From: Paraburkholderia silvatlantica
GTDB lineage: Bacteria > Pseudomonadota > Gammaproteobacteria > Burkholderiales > Burkholderiaceae
Assembly (NCBI RefSeq): GCF_003096715.1
Contig: NZ_QEOL01000003.1
Location: 248,001-312,000, forward strand
DNA length: 64,000 nucleotides
Direction of reading: 5' to 3'
In this document: positions 1-7,443 of the stretch, piece by piece
Layout of the letters: the number at the start of each line of letters is the position of its first letter
Numbering within the stretch: position 1 is the first letter of the stretch
Program-made: the position numbers and the translations under genes
The notes under the pieces: model-generated
Seen by the model: the letters and a program-made list of their open reading frames with translations, nothing else
The model's database searches: none
What the model was told of the DNA's origin: nothing

Positions 1-651
1 CTCAACGAGCAAATCAGTTGCATGCAGGCAATCCCCACCCTCGAGCGCACGCGCTATCTCAGGCGCCTGCACTTCATTGCTCAGGCCGTCGCTGCACAGC
101 AAAAAGAGGTCTCCGTCGCGCACGACGATGCGGCCTTCGTCGAGATCGAGCCAGTCCGCCGCACCGACGGCCCGTGTTATCAAATGCTGCGATGGATGGT
201 GGCGCGCCGCTTCGGCGCTCAAGTGCCCCTGCGCCTGCAGCTCCGCAACGTAGCTATGGTCCGTCGTGAGCGGCTCGAGCTGCGCATCGCGATACAGATA
301 GATGCGGCTGTCGCCCGCCCATAACCAGCCAAATTCGCGCCCCTTCGCCATCAGCACGGCAACGGTGCTGCCTATCATGCGAACCCCGCGCCGCGCCGCT
401 TCTTCGCGCAACTGGTGATTCACCGTCTGCAGCGTGGCGCGCGCGGTGGCCGTAAAGCTGGTGAGCGTGTTGGGCACGGCAAAGCCCCCGAGCGCGCGCA
501 CGATCATGCCACTGGCGAGATCGCCCGCCGTGTGCCCGCCCATGCCGTCGGCCACTGCCCACAAGCCCTTCTGGGGCAGATCGAGACACGCATCTTCGTT
601 GAGCGCCCGCACACGGCCTACGTCCGTACGCGATGCCGAGCTCCATAACAT
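1..651 (-). CDS. PP2C-family Ser/Thr protein phosphatase (3' end beyond window)
   Basis: Read on the minus strand, the 217 visible codons give a PP2C-type (Stp1/PppA-like) metal-dependent phosphatase. Visible family motifs are RTDVGRVRALNEDA near the N-terminus, WAVADGMGGHTAGD for metal binding, WAGDSRIYLYRD, and LFLLCSDGLSNEV near the visible end. Family members of about 240-260 residues remove phosphate from Ser/Thr and usually pair with a kinase; the kinase here is at 3727-5811. The ATG at 651 is chosen because the frame fits the family from its first residues. A GTG four codons upstream is also possible, and an overlapping ATG at 646 is in a different, wrong frame. The gene lies 29 bases downstream of the leader-peptide gene at 681-974, on the same strand, so the two are probably cotranscribed. 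The C-terminus is off the left edge. Confidence 0.88.
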   Translation of the reverse strand, partial: MLWSSASRTDVGRVRALNEDACLDLPQKGLWAVADGMGGHTAGDLASGMIVRALGGFAVPNTLTSFTATARATLQTVNHQLREEAARRGVRMIGSTVAVLMAKGREFGWLWAGDSRIYLYRDAQLEPLTTDHSYVAELQAQGHLSAEAARHHPSQHLITRAVGAADWLDLDEGRIVVRDGDLFLLCSDGLSNEVQAPEIARALEGGDCLHATDLLVE

Positions 652-680
652 TCCGCCTGTCACGGTCGAGCCCCCATAGG

Positions 681-974
681 CTACGCGACGAGTCCGTTAT
701 TCTTGCCGTTCTGGCCCACGCTCACGGTCACGTTCGAGTTCGATGCCGAATTGGTCACGTCAAGCGTCTGGTACTGATTGACGACCTGATTCGCGTAGAA
801 CGTGTTGTTGGTCTGGTAGAGGTTGATGACGGGGCCGAGCGGCGAAGGCTGCGCGGGCTCGTAAGGCTGTATCCAGCCGAATACCCACGGCGCGCCCGCG
901 CCCCGGATGAACGACATGGCCTTGCGGTCGAGATCGCATTGCAGGTGAAGGTCGGTGATGGCGAGCGAGGTCAT
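681..974 (-). CDS. Leader-peptide family member A (G-A variant of the double-glycine leader)
   Basis: This is a 97-residue predicted secreted peptide precursor. Residues 1-26 form the leader shared with three other genes at 2219-3191: a start resembling MTSLAITDL, then LDRKAM at 15-20 and IRGA at 23-26, where the others end in GG. The rest is rich in Asn, Gln, Val and Thr, with repeated NQ/YQ pairs and no cysteine. Double-glycine leaders usually direct cleavage and export by a C39-peptidase ABC transporter, but none is visible here. A GGAG ribosome site lies 9 bases before the ATG. The gene lies just upstream of the PP2C gene, on the same strand. The leader alignment is seen directly; a role as a secreted effector, bacteriocin or structural peptide is inference. 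Confidence 0.75.
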   Translation of the reverse strand: MTSLAITDLHLQCDLDRKAMSFIRGAGAPWVFGWIQPYEPAQPSPLGPVINLYQTNNTFYANQVVNQYQTLDVTNSASNSNVTVSVGQNGKNNGLVA

Positions 975-1449
975 GACAGGTCTCCGTCAAGATGATGGCC
1001 GCGGGCGCGCGGCGTTCCGACCACATCTTGCAAGCAGCATGCCATTTTTCGGCGAATCGCGGCGCTCGCGCGCCATAGCCCCGTGAGGCTTGTCCCACTG
1101 ACGTCGCACTCGCGCAGCGCCTTGTGCGAGTACCGGGCCGCGCGGGGACGCGGCGCCGTGGTCGTGCACTCGCCAACACGTTGGGTGCCCGTCGTCATCA
1201 GGACTCCGACACACACGCAATCCCGCTTCGTGAGCCGGTTTGGCAGCGAACCGATGGTTCGGCACCGACACAATCGAAGCGTTCGAGTTGGTGCCCCGCC
1301 GACACACGCGCTCCTCCGGCACGCAAGTTCTCACGCCAAGCCTTATACCGCCGCGATCGGCAGCCTGGCATGTCTGATGCAGGGTAGTTGGCAACCGGCA
1401 AACCGTTAGGCAGCGCGGGAAGCCGGCAACCAGCCAGACGGATGCAGCC
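975..1449. other. Gene-free divergent intergenic region
   Basis: This 475-base gap separates the minus-strand peptide gene from the plus-strand LRAT-like gene and so must hold promoters in both directions. Overlapping open frames exist on both strands, but none has a convincing ribosome site, family resemblance or coherent codon use. I saw no clear operator palindrome. Confidence 0.4.
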
Positions 1450-1917
1450 ATGAGCCCCGACCTCCAACCGACGATGCAAACAGACGAACCGCCGCTCGGT
1501 GCGCATCTCGTGTCGCGTCGCGCGGGCTACAGCCATCACGGTATCTACGTAGGCGGTGGGCGCGTCGTCCACTACGCCGGTTTGTGCGTGTCGCTGCATC
1601 GCGGTCCGATCGAAGAGGTCACGCTCGAACGTTTCGCGGCCGGCTACGAAGTCGCTGTCGTCGCGCATCCGTGCGCGGCCTTCGTGGGCCGCGAAGCCGT
1701 GGCGCGTGCGCGCTCGCGTCTCGGCGAAGACCGCTACCGCCTGCTCAGCAACAACTGCGAACACTTCTGCACCTGGTGCGTGGACGGCAAGGGCCGCAGC
1801 GACCAGGTCCGCACGTGCATTGCCCACCCGCTGGCCGGCTTGCGCGTGGTGCGCGCGCTGGTTCACGCGCGGCGCATGCAGGCCAGCCGCGACGCGTACG
1901 CCGCTCAGGCAGTGTGA
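1450..1917 (+). CDS. LRAT/NlpC-P60-type cysteine-histidine domain protein
   Basis: This 155-residue protein has the permuted papain-like fold signature of the LRAT (lecithin-retinol acyltransferase) group: HHGIYVG with His30, VVHYAG with His41, and NNCEHFCTWC with the probable nucleophile Cys103. Bacterial relatives are poorly characterised thiol acyltransferases, amidases or hydrolases acting on lipids or peptides. There is no signal peptide, so it is probably cytoplasmic. It lies among genes for double-glycine peptides and 56 bases before a small plus-strand gene, with which it may form an operon. The context allows a role in modifying or maturing the peptides, but nothing in the sequence shows that. 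The domain call is firm and the substrate is unknown. Confidence 0.8.
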   Translation: MSPDLQPTMQTDEPPLGAHLVSRRAGYSHHGIYVGGGRVVHYAGLCVSLHRGPIEEVTLERFAAGYEVAVVAHPCAAFVGREAVARARSRLGEDRYRLLSNNCEHFCTWCVDGKGRSDQVRTCIAHPLAGLRVVRALVHARRMQASRDAYAAQAV

Positions 1918-1973
1918 ACGCCGTTTCCAGTCGAGACCCTGGACACGCATTGCCACCCGCATCGGAGACCATC

Positions 1974-2216
1974 ATGAATTCCGCCGAAACCTCGTTGCGC
2001 ACCCTCGTCGACAAGTGGCTCGCACCCAACGCGCACGTGCCGGCCCGCGTGGTGCGTTTCAGCCGCACGCAGGAGCAACGGCAGCGCTATGTTTGCGTAG
2101 AGGCGGTGCATCCCGCGCGCACGATTGCAATCTTCTTCTTCCGTCACGACGATGGCACGTGGTGCGTATTTCCGCCTGCCAGCACGCGTCCGGCCATGAC
2201 CGCGCATGCCGCGTGA
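1974..2216 (+). CDS. Small conserved protein, paralogue of the gene at 17349-17570
   Basis: I do not recognise a named family. The 80-residue product has KWLAPNAHV, then RYVCVE, FFFRHDDGTW and VFPP in the second half. The same ordered blocks (KWLAP, RYVCVE, FFFQYDDG, VFPP) occur in the protein at 17349-17570, so the two are clear paralogues. The conserved core is aromatic and beta-like, with an acidic DDG turn, and it has no signal peptide or membrane segment. It follows the LRAT-like gene by 56 bases and ends only 2 bases from the stop of the convergent peptide gene at 2219. The start is the ATG after GGAGACCATC. It may be an immunity, chaperone or regulatory partner of the peptides, but this is only inferred from position. 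Confidence 0.7.
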   Translation: MNSAETSLRTLVDKWLAPNAHVPARVVRFSRTQEQRQRYVCVEAVHPARTIAIFFFRHDDGTWCVFPPASTRPAMTAHAA

Positions 2217-2218
2217 AC

Positions 2219-2434
2219 TCAACGCAGCAGCGTCGGGCGGGGCCGCGCCGTCGGGACGGTTGCCGGCCCTCGCTGGGCGGGTGAGCCGTCGATCTCCACA
2301 CGAACGCCGATGAACGGCCGCGGCACGAGTAGCGTGCGTTGCGAGGCGACGCGGGCGCCGCCCACGATCGCGGCCATTGCCTGTCTGTCCAGTTCCACGC
2401 TTTCCGGAAGGTCCTTGATGACGATAATGCTCAT
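2219..2434 (-). CDS. Leader-peptide family member B (Arg/Pro-rich core)
   Basis: This is a 71-residue precursor. It starts MSIIVIKDL and has VELDRQAMAAIVGG, placing the glycine pair at residues 25-26 as in its relatives. After the leader the core is short (45 residues), basic and rich in Arg and Pro, with repeated PRP-like elements and no Asn/Gln enrichment. It is therefore chemically unlike the cores of members A, C and D. The ATG at 2434 is preferred over an in-frame upstream start because it lies 8 bases after GGAG and begins exactly where the family leader begins. It sits downstream of the hairpin that probably ends the member D/C transcript, so it may have its own promoter in 2435-2512. 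It is possibly a cationic antimicrobial or signalling peptide, but this is unproven. Confidence 0.7.
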   Translation of the reverse strand: MSIIVIKDLPESVELDRQAMAAIVGGARVASQRTLLVPRPFIGVRVEIDGSPAQRGPATVPTARPRPTLLR

Positions 2435-2512
2435 GGTCTGCTCCACGAGAGCGAATTTGGCTTGTGGGGTGTCGTTTGAGTATAGGCGGTGGCGCGCGGC
2501 GCACACAAACAG

Positions 2513-2540
2513 GCAGACGGCGCCTCGTGGCGCCGTCTGC
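2513..2540 (-). terminator. Hairpin terminator of the minus-strand peptide genes
   Basis: A perfect 12-base-pair stem (GCAGACGGCGCC and its complement) encloses a TCGT loop. On the minus strand it lies 21 bases past the stop of the peptide gene at 2562-2834 and is followed by CCTGTTTGTG, a modest T-rich tail. It fits a rho-independent terminator for the member D-C transcript. Confidence 0.65.
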
Positions 2541-2561
2541 ATTCTCCTGTCGCGGCAGCGG

Positions 2562-2834
2562 CTAGAACGTCACGCCGGTGTTCGCGTATTGCGAGGGATT
2601 GACCTTGAGGTTCAGCGGCCCGAAGCCAGCGCCGATATAACCGACGTTGTTGAGCGCGGCGACGTCGACGATCTGAACCTGCGAGATGTTCTGCACGATG
2701 TTCGGCGAGACGGTGATGTTGGCAATCGAGCCGTAGCCGCCGTAGGAACTGCCGTTGCCGCCGCGTACGGCTGTCATGGCGCGGCGGTCTAATGCCGTTC
2801 CGGGAGCCAGTTCGCGGATAACGAGGGAACTCAT
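2562..2834 (-). CDS. Leader-peptide family member C (Gly/Asn-rich core)
   Basis: This is a 90-residue precursor with the shared leader: start MSSLVIREL, then ALDRRAMTAVRGG ending at residues 25-26. The core begins NGSSYGGYG and continues with alternating hydrophobic and Asn/Gln residues (NIVQNISQVQIVDV) that suggest beta-strand or fibril-like structure. It has no cysteine, so lanthipeptide-type thioether rings are unlikely. GGAGG lies 7 bases before the ATG. It lies 84 bases downstream of member D on the same strand and 21 bases before a strong hairpin terminator, so D and C are probably cotranscribed. The leader is certain by comparison within the window; the function of the mature peptide is unknown. 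Confidence 0.75.
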   Translation of the reverse strand: MSSLVIRELAPGTALDRRAMTAVRGGNGSSYGGYGSIANITVSPNIVQNISQVQIVDVAALNNVGYIGAGFGPLNLKVNPSQYANTGVTF

Positions 2835-2918
2835 GATGAGCCTCCAGTTGCTGATGAACCCCGGGCAGGCGCGGCACGCGAGTGAACGCAGGGCGCGGCC
2901 GCGCCGCCGGCGGGACGA

Positions 2919-3191
2919 TCAGAAGTTGATCGTGTTGTGTGCCGTCTGCACCGGGTTGACCGTCGCGTGGATGTTCTGCGCGAAGGCGACGTCGTTGCCC
3001 ACGTTGTTCTCGATGGTGTTCGTCTGGCCGATCAACTGCTGGGCGTTGAAGTTCGTCGTGTCGTATTTGAACGACGGCGCCGGGAAGTAGCCGGGCCAGA
3101 GGCTCAGGCCGCCACCGCCGCGCACGGCGCTCATTGCCTCGCGGTCGAGTTCTTGCGCGACGCTCAGGTCGGCGATCATCAGCTTGCTCAT
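2919..3191 (-). CDS. Leader-peptide family member D (Asn/Gln-rich core)
   Basis: This is a 90-residue precursor whose leader is the clearest of the four: MSKLMIADL, ELDREAM, and SAVRGG with the glycine pair at 25-26. The core starts with an aromatic, Gly/Pro-rich segment (LSLWPGYFPAPSF) and then becomes Asn/Gln/Thr-rich (TNFNAQQLIGQTNTIENN), recalling the core of member A. It has no cysteine. The ATG at 3191 is chosen because it begins the common leader and has GGAG 8 bases upstream; a longer in-frame extension exists but does not match the family. It is the first gene of the D-C unit and faces away from the kinase gene across 535 bases. Confidence 0.77.
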   Translation of the reverse strand: MSKLMIADLSVAQELDREAMSAVRGGGGLSLWPGYFPAPSFKYDTTNFNAQQLIGQTNTIENNVGNDVAFAQNIHATVNPVQTAHNTINF

Positions 3192-3726
3192 GACAGTTCT
3201 CCAGAAGGGCAGTACAAGGTAGTTGGCAATTGAGCTGCAGTATCTTGCGGGCTCGCTCCTCTTGATGCACAGGCTGTGCCAGCGGCTTCGCGCTTGCCAC
3301 GCGAACTGCTCGACGCCTTGTGCGACGGGGCTTTGCGGCAAGCCGCCGGGTCTGTGCAGGAGAGGTTGCTGCGCTCGCGCGCGAAAACGCTGATGGTGCA
3401 AGCCCAACAGCACGCGGCGAGGCCGTTGGATCCGCCGCAACACGTGCGAGCCATTGAGGGCCTGGTTCAGGCACCGATTGCACTGCGCGTTGCCGCAGAT
3501 TACTCTTTCATCAGACCTTGTTGCATGGTGGCAAGCGCGTGCGCCGGCTGAGATCACGGTGCGCGCAGATCCGGCGGCGACTCTGTATGCTTTAAAGATG
3601 ACGAGACCGCGCTGCAGCGGACTCGGCGGGGATCGCGGCAGCAGCCACACGCGGGCGCGATCGTGCGCCGGGAACGTGTGACGCAAAGCGCCTCGGCCAT
3701 CCTGAAGCTGAGTTGAAGGCATACGA
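3192..3726. other. Gene-free divergent region between the peptide and kinase genes
   Basis: This 535-base region must carry the promoters of the peptide D-C unit (minus) and the kinase (plus). Short open frames here have no convincing start signals or recognisable product. I saw no long repeat or strong palindrome. Confidence 0.4.
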
Positions 3727-5811
3727 ATGATGAGCCTTGCGCAGCTGATCCAGACATTCCAGAGCGGGGCGCTCTCACGCGAGGCGTTCTTCGCCGAGAT
3801 CGACCACGTGCTCGCGGTCGACGCGGCCAATTGCGCTCGTTTGCGCGAAGCGGTGGACGCGACGCAAACCGTCCATCCGCTGCCCGATGCCGTGTATGCA
3901 GAGGTCCTGCGCCGCATCGAACATCGCCAGGACAATGCGGAGGCTGTGGACGACTCCACTCGCATTCACGAAGCCCTCGCCGCCGCGCGTTCCGCCACCA
4001 CGAGCGACGACGCGGAACACGTGAAGGGGATCGGCGACACGCTCAACGGCCGCTTCGTGCTCGAGGAATGTCTGGGTGTGGGTGGCATGGGCACCGTCTA
4101 CAAGGCGCTCGATCTGCGCAAGCTGGAAGCTTCGGACCGCAAACCTTATATCGCAATCAAGGTGCTGAATGTGCAGTTCCGCGGTCAGCCGACGTCGCTG
4201 ATCGCGCTGCAGCGCGAGGCCCGCAAGGCGCAGACGCTCGCGCACCGCAATATCGTCACGGTGTACGACTTCGACCGCGACGGGCCGCTCGTCTACCTCA
4301 CGATGGAATATCTGTCGGGCAAGCCGCTCAGCAAGCTGCTGCGCGCACCGGGCTTCGCGGGTATGCCATTCGAAAAGGCGCGGCCCATCATTGCGGGGAT
4401 GGGGCAGGCGCTGGCCTATGCGCATGAGCGCGGTTTCGTCCATTGCGACTTCAAGCCCGCCAACGTATTCCTCACCGATGGCGGCGATGTGAAGGTGATC
4501 GACTTCGGCATTGCGCGCGTGTTCCAGCGGCCCGAAGAAGATCCCGACGTCACCGTGTTCGATCCCGCGACGCTCGGCGGCATCACGCCCGCCTATGCGA
4601 GCCCGGAGATGTTCGAGCATCGGGAGCCGGACCCGCGCGACGATGTCTATGCGCTTGCCTGTGTGACCTGCGAACTCTTGACGGGCAAGCATCCGTTCAA
4701 CCGCAAATCGGCCACCCAGGCGCGCAGCGACAAGATGCGCGCCGAGCGGCCGCCGGACCTCGATCGCGGCCAATGGCGCACCTTGAGCGCGGCGCTTTCG
4801 TTTGACCGCGCCTCGCGCACGGCGAGCGTCAGTCAGTTTCTCGAGGGCATGGGCGTGCTCACGCATGCGCCTGCTTTTCCGGGCGCCCGGGTCGGTGCCA
4901 TTGGCGCGGGGGCGGTCGTCGTCGCTGCCGGGCTATGGGTCGGGTATCGAGTGCTTTCCGGACATGGGCAAACGGGCGCAGGACCCTCCATGGTCGCCAT
5001 GGCGCCCGCTAGTGCGCCGAAGGCGGCTTCGGAGGCGCCGGCCTCGCCGGTGCTTGCTGCCGCGCCGGCAGCGGTCGTCGCGAGCGTGCCTGCAGCGGTT
5101 CCTGCATCGAGCGCACCGGTGGCCGACGCGGCGTCGGTCGCTGCGCTGAACGCGACGCTCGCGCGTATTCCGTGCTCGGCGCTTGCCGCGTCGCTACCCG
5201 GGCACGTGGTCCAGGTGCGTGGCTTTGCCAATACGGGGGAGAACATGGCGCACGTTCACGACGCGCTCGCGCAAACGCCTGGAGGGCAGGCCGCAAAACT
5301 CGACGTGACTGCGGTGGAGAACCACAATTGCGAAGTGGTGAGCGCATTCGCGCCATATTGGCGCGCCAACCATCTGGCGGGCGGCGGTGCGACGATCCAT
5401 ACCCGGCCACTCGACGCACGCCTGACGCAGGGCATGCCGCTCATCGTCGATATCACGACGCCGCATTACGAGTCATACGTCAACGTGGATTATTTCGCGC
5501 TCGACGGGAGTGTCGTCCATCTTGTTCCCAGCAACGTCGAGCGCGACAACCAGGCGCCGCCCGGGTTCTCGGCGACGGTCGGAGGATCGGGATACTGGCT
5601 CGTGGACAAGCCGTTCGGCACGGAGATGATCGTCTTGCTGATTACGCCGGCGCCGTTGTTCGACGGGCTGCGTCCGGCTTCGGAGTCCCGCGCGGCCTAT
5701 CTGGCGGCGGTGGAGCAGCAGTTGAAGCAGATGGAAGCGCACTACGGCACAGGGCATATCGCTGCCGATTTCGTGCAGATCACCACGCATGCGCGCGGTG
5801 AACCGCAGTAG
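3727..5811 (+). CDS. Membrane-anchored Hanks-type Ser/Thr protein kinase with C-terminal DUF4384-like domain
   Basis: This is a 694-residue kinase. After an N-terminal extension, the kinase domain covers about 105-375: glycine loop GVGGMG (117-122), ATP-binding Lys145 in AIKV, catalytic HCDFKPAN (239-246), DFG (259-261) and SPE (292-294). HCD replaces HRD, so the activation-loop arginine contact is missing. One transmembrane helix (about 388-410) follows, then an Ala/Pro/Val-rich linker, and a C-terminal region (about 540-660) resembling DUF4384 domains that would be outside the cytoplasm. ATG at 3727 or the adjacent ATG at 3730 may start it. The PP2C gene at the left edge is its likely partner. 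Paired kinases and phosphatases often control secretion systems (for example T6SS PpkA/PppA), but no secretion genes are visible here. Confidence 0.88.
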   Translation: MMSLAQLIQTFQSGALSREAFFAEIDHVLAVDAANCARLREAVDATQTVHPLPDAVYAEVLRRIEHRQDNAEAVDDSTRIHEALAAARSATTSDDAEHVKGIGDTLNGRFVLEECLGVGGMGTVYKALDLRKLEASDRKPYIAIKVLNVQFRGQPTSLIALQREARKAQTLAHRNIVTVYDFDRDGPLVYLTMEYLSGKPLSKLLRAPGFAGMPFEKARPIIAGMGQALAYAHERGFVHCDFKPANVFLTDGGDVKVIDFGIARVFQRPEEDPDVTVFDPATLGGITPAYASPEMFEHREPDPRDDVYALACVTCELLTGKHPFNRKSATQARSDKMRAERPPDLDRGQWRTLSAALSFDRASRTASVSQFLEGMGVLTHAPAFPGARVGAIGAGAVVVAAGLWVGYRVLSGHGQTGAGPSMVAMAPASAPKAASEAPASPVLAAAPAAVVASVPAAVPASSAPVADAASVAALNATLARIPCSALAASLPGHVVQVRGFANTGENMAHVHDALAQTPGGQAAKLDVTAVENHNCEVVSAFAPYWRANHLAGGGATIHTRPLDARLTQGMPLIVDITTPHYESYVNVDYFALDGSVVHLVPSNVERDNQAPPGFSATVGGSGYWLVDKPFGTEMIVLLITPAPLFDGLRPASESRAAYLAAVEQQLKQMEAHYGTGHIAADFVQITTHARGEPQ

Positions 5812-5942
5812 TGCACCACAAGGGTCGTCACTTTCCCCTGACCGAACCGATCGAATCACACAGCAGTCTGAACGAAGCCGGCGTCTGCGTCGCGACGTGG
5901 GCTACATCAGCGAGAATGTGGAATCCGGGGCGTCGGCATCCG

Positions 5943-6650
5943 TCATGTCGCCGTGTGCAGCACCGAATGGGCGAGGCGCAGAAGATCGTCAAACTGCGTG
6001 ACCAGCTCGAAACAGAGCAGAAAACCGACCGCCGCGACCGGTCCTGGGTAGCGCATGACGTAGCGCATGAAGGGCTTGACCGTGCGCCTTCTCACGGCTC
6101 TGCGCGTCATGATCCAGGTAATCACAATGCCGATCAGTGCGCCGGCGAGCAGATCCGTCGGGTAGTGATAACCCAGGTACGCGCGCGGAAAGCAGACGAA
6201 TGCCGCGACAGACAGGAACGCAAGTATGCCGATGCCTCGCCAGACGAGGAAGATCCCCATTGCCACCGCCGTCCACAGCATCGCATGATCGCTTGGAAAG
6301 GAACTCCAGTGCATCAGCCCGGCGAGCTGCACGGGCGACGAGGCAAAATGCAGATTCAGCCCCGGTGTGAACAACGGCCGTTCCCTGTAGGGCAGCATGC
6401 GTGCAAGGAGGCGCCCAACCGCCAGTGCAATCAGGCCGCTCGCCAGCGTGGCGAGTACGATCTCGCGGCGCCAGCCGCGCCGCTCGTGTGGCTGGAACCA
6501 GATCCACCACAACAGGGGGATCAACAGATAACCCTTGAACGTATAGAAGTCGGCAATTACCCCAATGGCGTAATTGACCTGGGGAGGAAGCTGGAGTTGG
6601 GTGAGGGCTCCCAGAATGACGGTATCGAAGCTGTTCATTATTGTGGCCAT
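5943..6650 (-). CDS. PAP2-family membrane phosphatase
   Basis: This 235-residue, multi-pass protein belongs to the type 2 phosphatidic-acid phosphatase superfamily, which dephosphorylates lipid phosphates such as undecaprenyl diphosphate or phosphatidate. The three motifs are visible: RERP near residues 89-92, SFPSDHA at 117-123 (proton donor His122), and RAYLGYHYPTD with Arg156 and His162. The PSDH form in place of PSGH is common in the BcrC-like branch. About five to six hydrophobic helices surround them. The start at 6650 has a weak ribosome site and an ATG at 6638 is also possible. It is convergent with the kinase gene, and nothing links it to neighbours. Confidence 0.8.
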   Translation of the reverse strand: MATIMNSFDTVILGALTQLQLPPQVNYAIGVIADFYTFKGYLLIPLLWWIWFQPHERRGWRREIVLATLASGLIALAVGRLLARMLPYRERPLFTPGLNLHFASSPVQLAGLMHWSSFPSDHAMLWTAVAMGIFLVWRGIGILAFLSVAAFVCFPRAYLGYHYPTDLLAGALIGIVITWIMTRRAVRRRTVKPFMRYVMRYPGPVAAVGFLLCFELVTQFDDLLRLAHSVLHTAT

Positions 6651-6926
6651 CCCGCTGACAAATTCATGAGAAGGGCGGTCTCGAACAAAATCCTCAACCG
6701 CCTCCGTGCCACATACGCAAGGCGTTCTTAATCTTCATTTCAAGCCGGCGCACACGGTGAAAGCAGTTCGCAGCGGCAAGCATGCTGCGATGCAATCCCG
6801 AACGTGCGCATATAGCGTGCCTTCGATCACACTGCAGTGCGTCAAGGACCCGGCGGCATTCGCATTCAGGGGAATGACATCGCTGAGCGCACCTTCACCT
6901 CAACGAACTTCACGCATCGAGAGCCT

Positions 6927-7292
6927 TCATGTCAGAAGGCATGCACTCGTGATTGCCATCTCATCGCGTCGGGTAGCCTCGACGTTTTCCCTGTTGTGCC
7001 CGATGTCGGTTTCGTTCTTTCCAGGCTTGTACAAACAGTCTCGCAAGAAAATCTGGCAGCGTCCAGCAGAGATCCGGTGGGGAAGAATTTGTCTTGTGAT
7101 TGATTCGATCTCCTTCCTATGTGCCGAGAATGCTGCCAGCAGGCCAGCGCGGCCCGCGTGCGCACGAAAATAGTCTTCGAGGGCCTCCGGAGATATTTCG
7201 CACATGACCCATGTGCCGTCGACGACAGCGCGATACCGGATCGCGCCATACGCGTAGTAGAAGGCATCTTCATCTGGAAATTGTATGAGCAC
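6927..7292 (-). CDS. DUF1488-family small protein
   Basis: The product carries the DUF1488 pattern common in Burkholderia: LIQFPDEDAFY at the start, then VDGTWVMCEISPEALEDYF and HRKEIESITRQIL. These short cytoplasmic proteins have no known function. I chose the GTG at 7292 because AGAGG lies 8 bases upstream and the conserved domain starts there. An in-frame ATG at 7427 would add 45 residues without family resemblance or a good ribosome site. After the domain a C-terminal tail of about 45 residues (to DEMAITSACLLT) is unlike the family and may be readthrough into low-constraint sequence. The surroundings are less GC-rich than the rest of the window. Confidence 0.6.
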   Translation of the reverse strand: MLIQFPDEDAFYYAYGAIRYRAVVDGTWVMCEISPEALEDYFRAHAGRAGLLAAFSAHRKEIESITRQILPHRISAGRCQIFLRDCLYKPGKNETDIGHNRENVEATRRDEMAITSACLLT

Positions 7293-7443
7293 GATGGCTA
7301 CCTCTGTGACTTCCGGACCTGCCTTCCAGCAACCGGTGTTCCTCGCTAGTCTGATGAAGTCTGAAAGCGCGCATCGTGGGTTGCCGATTGAAATGAAATC
7401 GATTCCCAAATCGTTCACAGTCAACATGTTGGGGCGAGTCTGC

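Noticed and set aside
3276..3551. A possible 91-residue gene in the gap before the kinase
   Set aside because: No ribosome site, no family resemblance and codon use unlike the neighbours.
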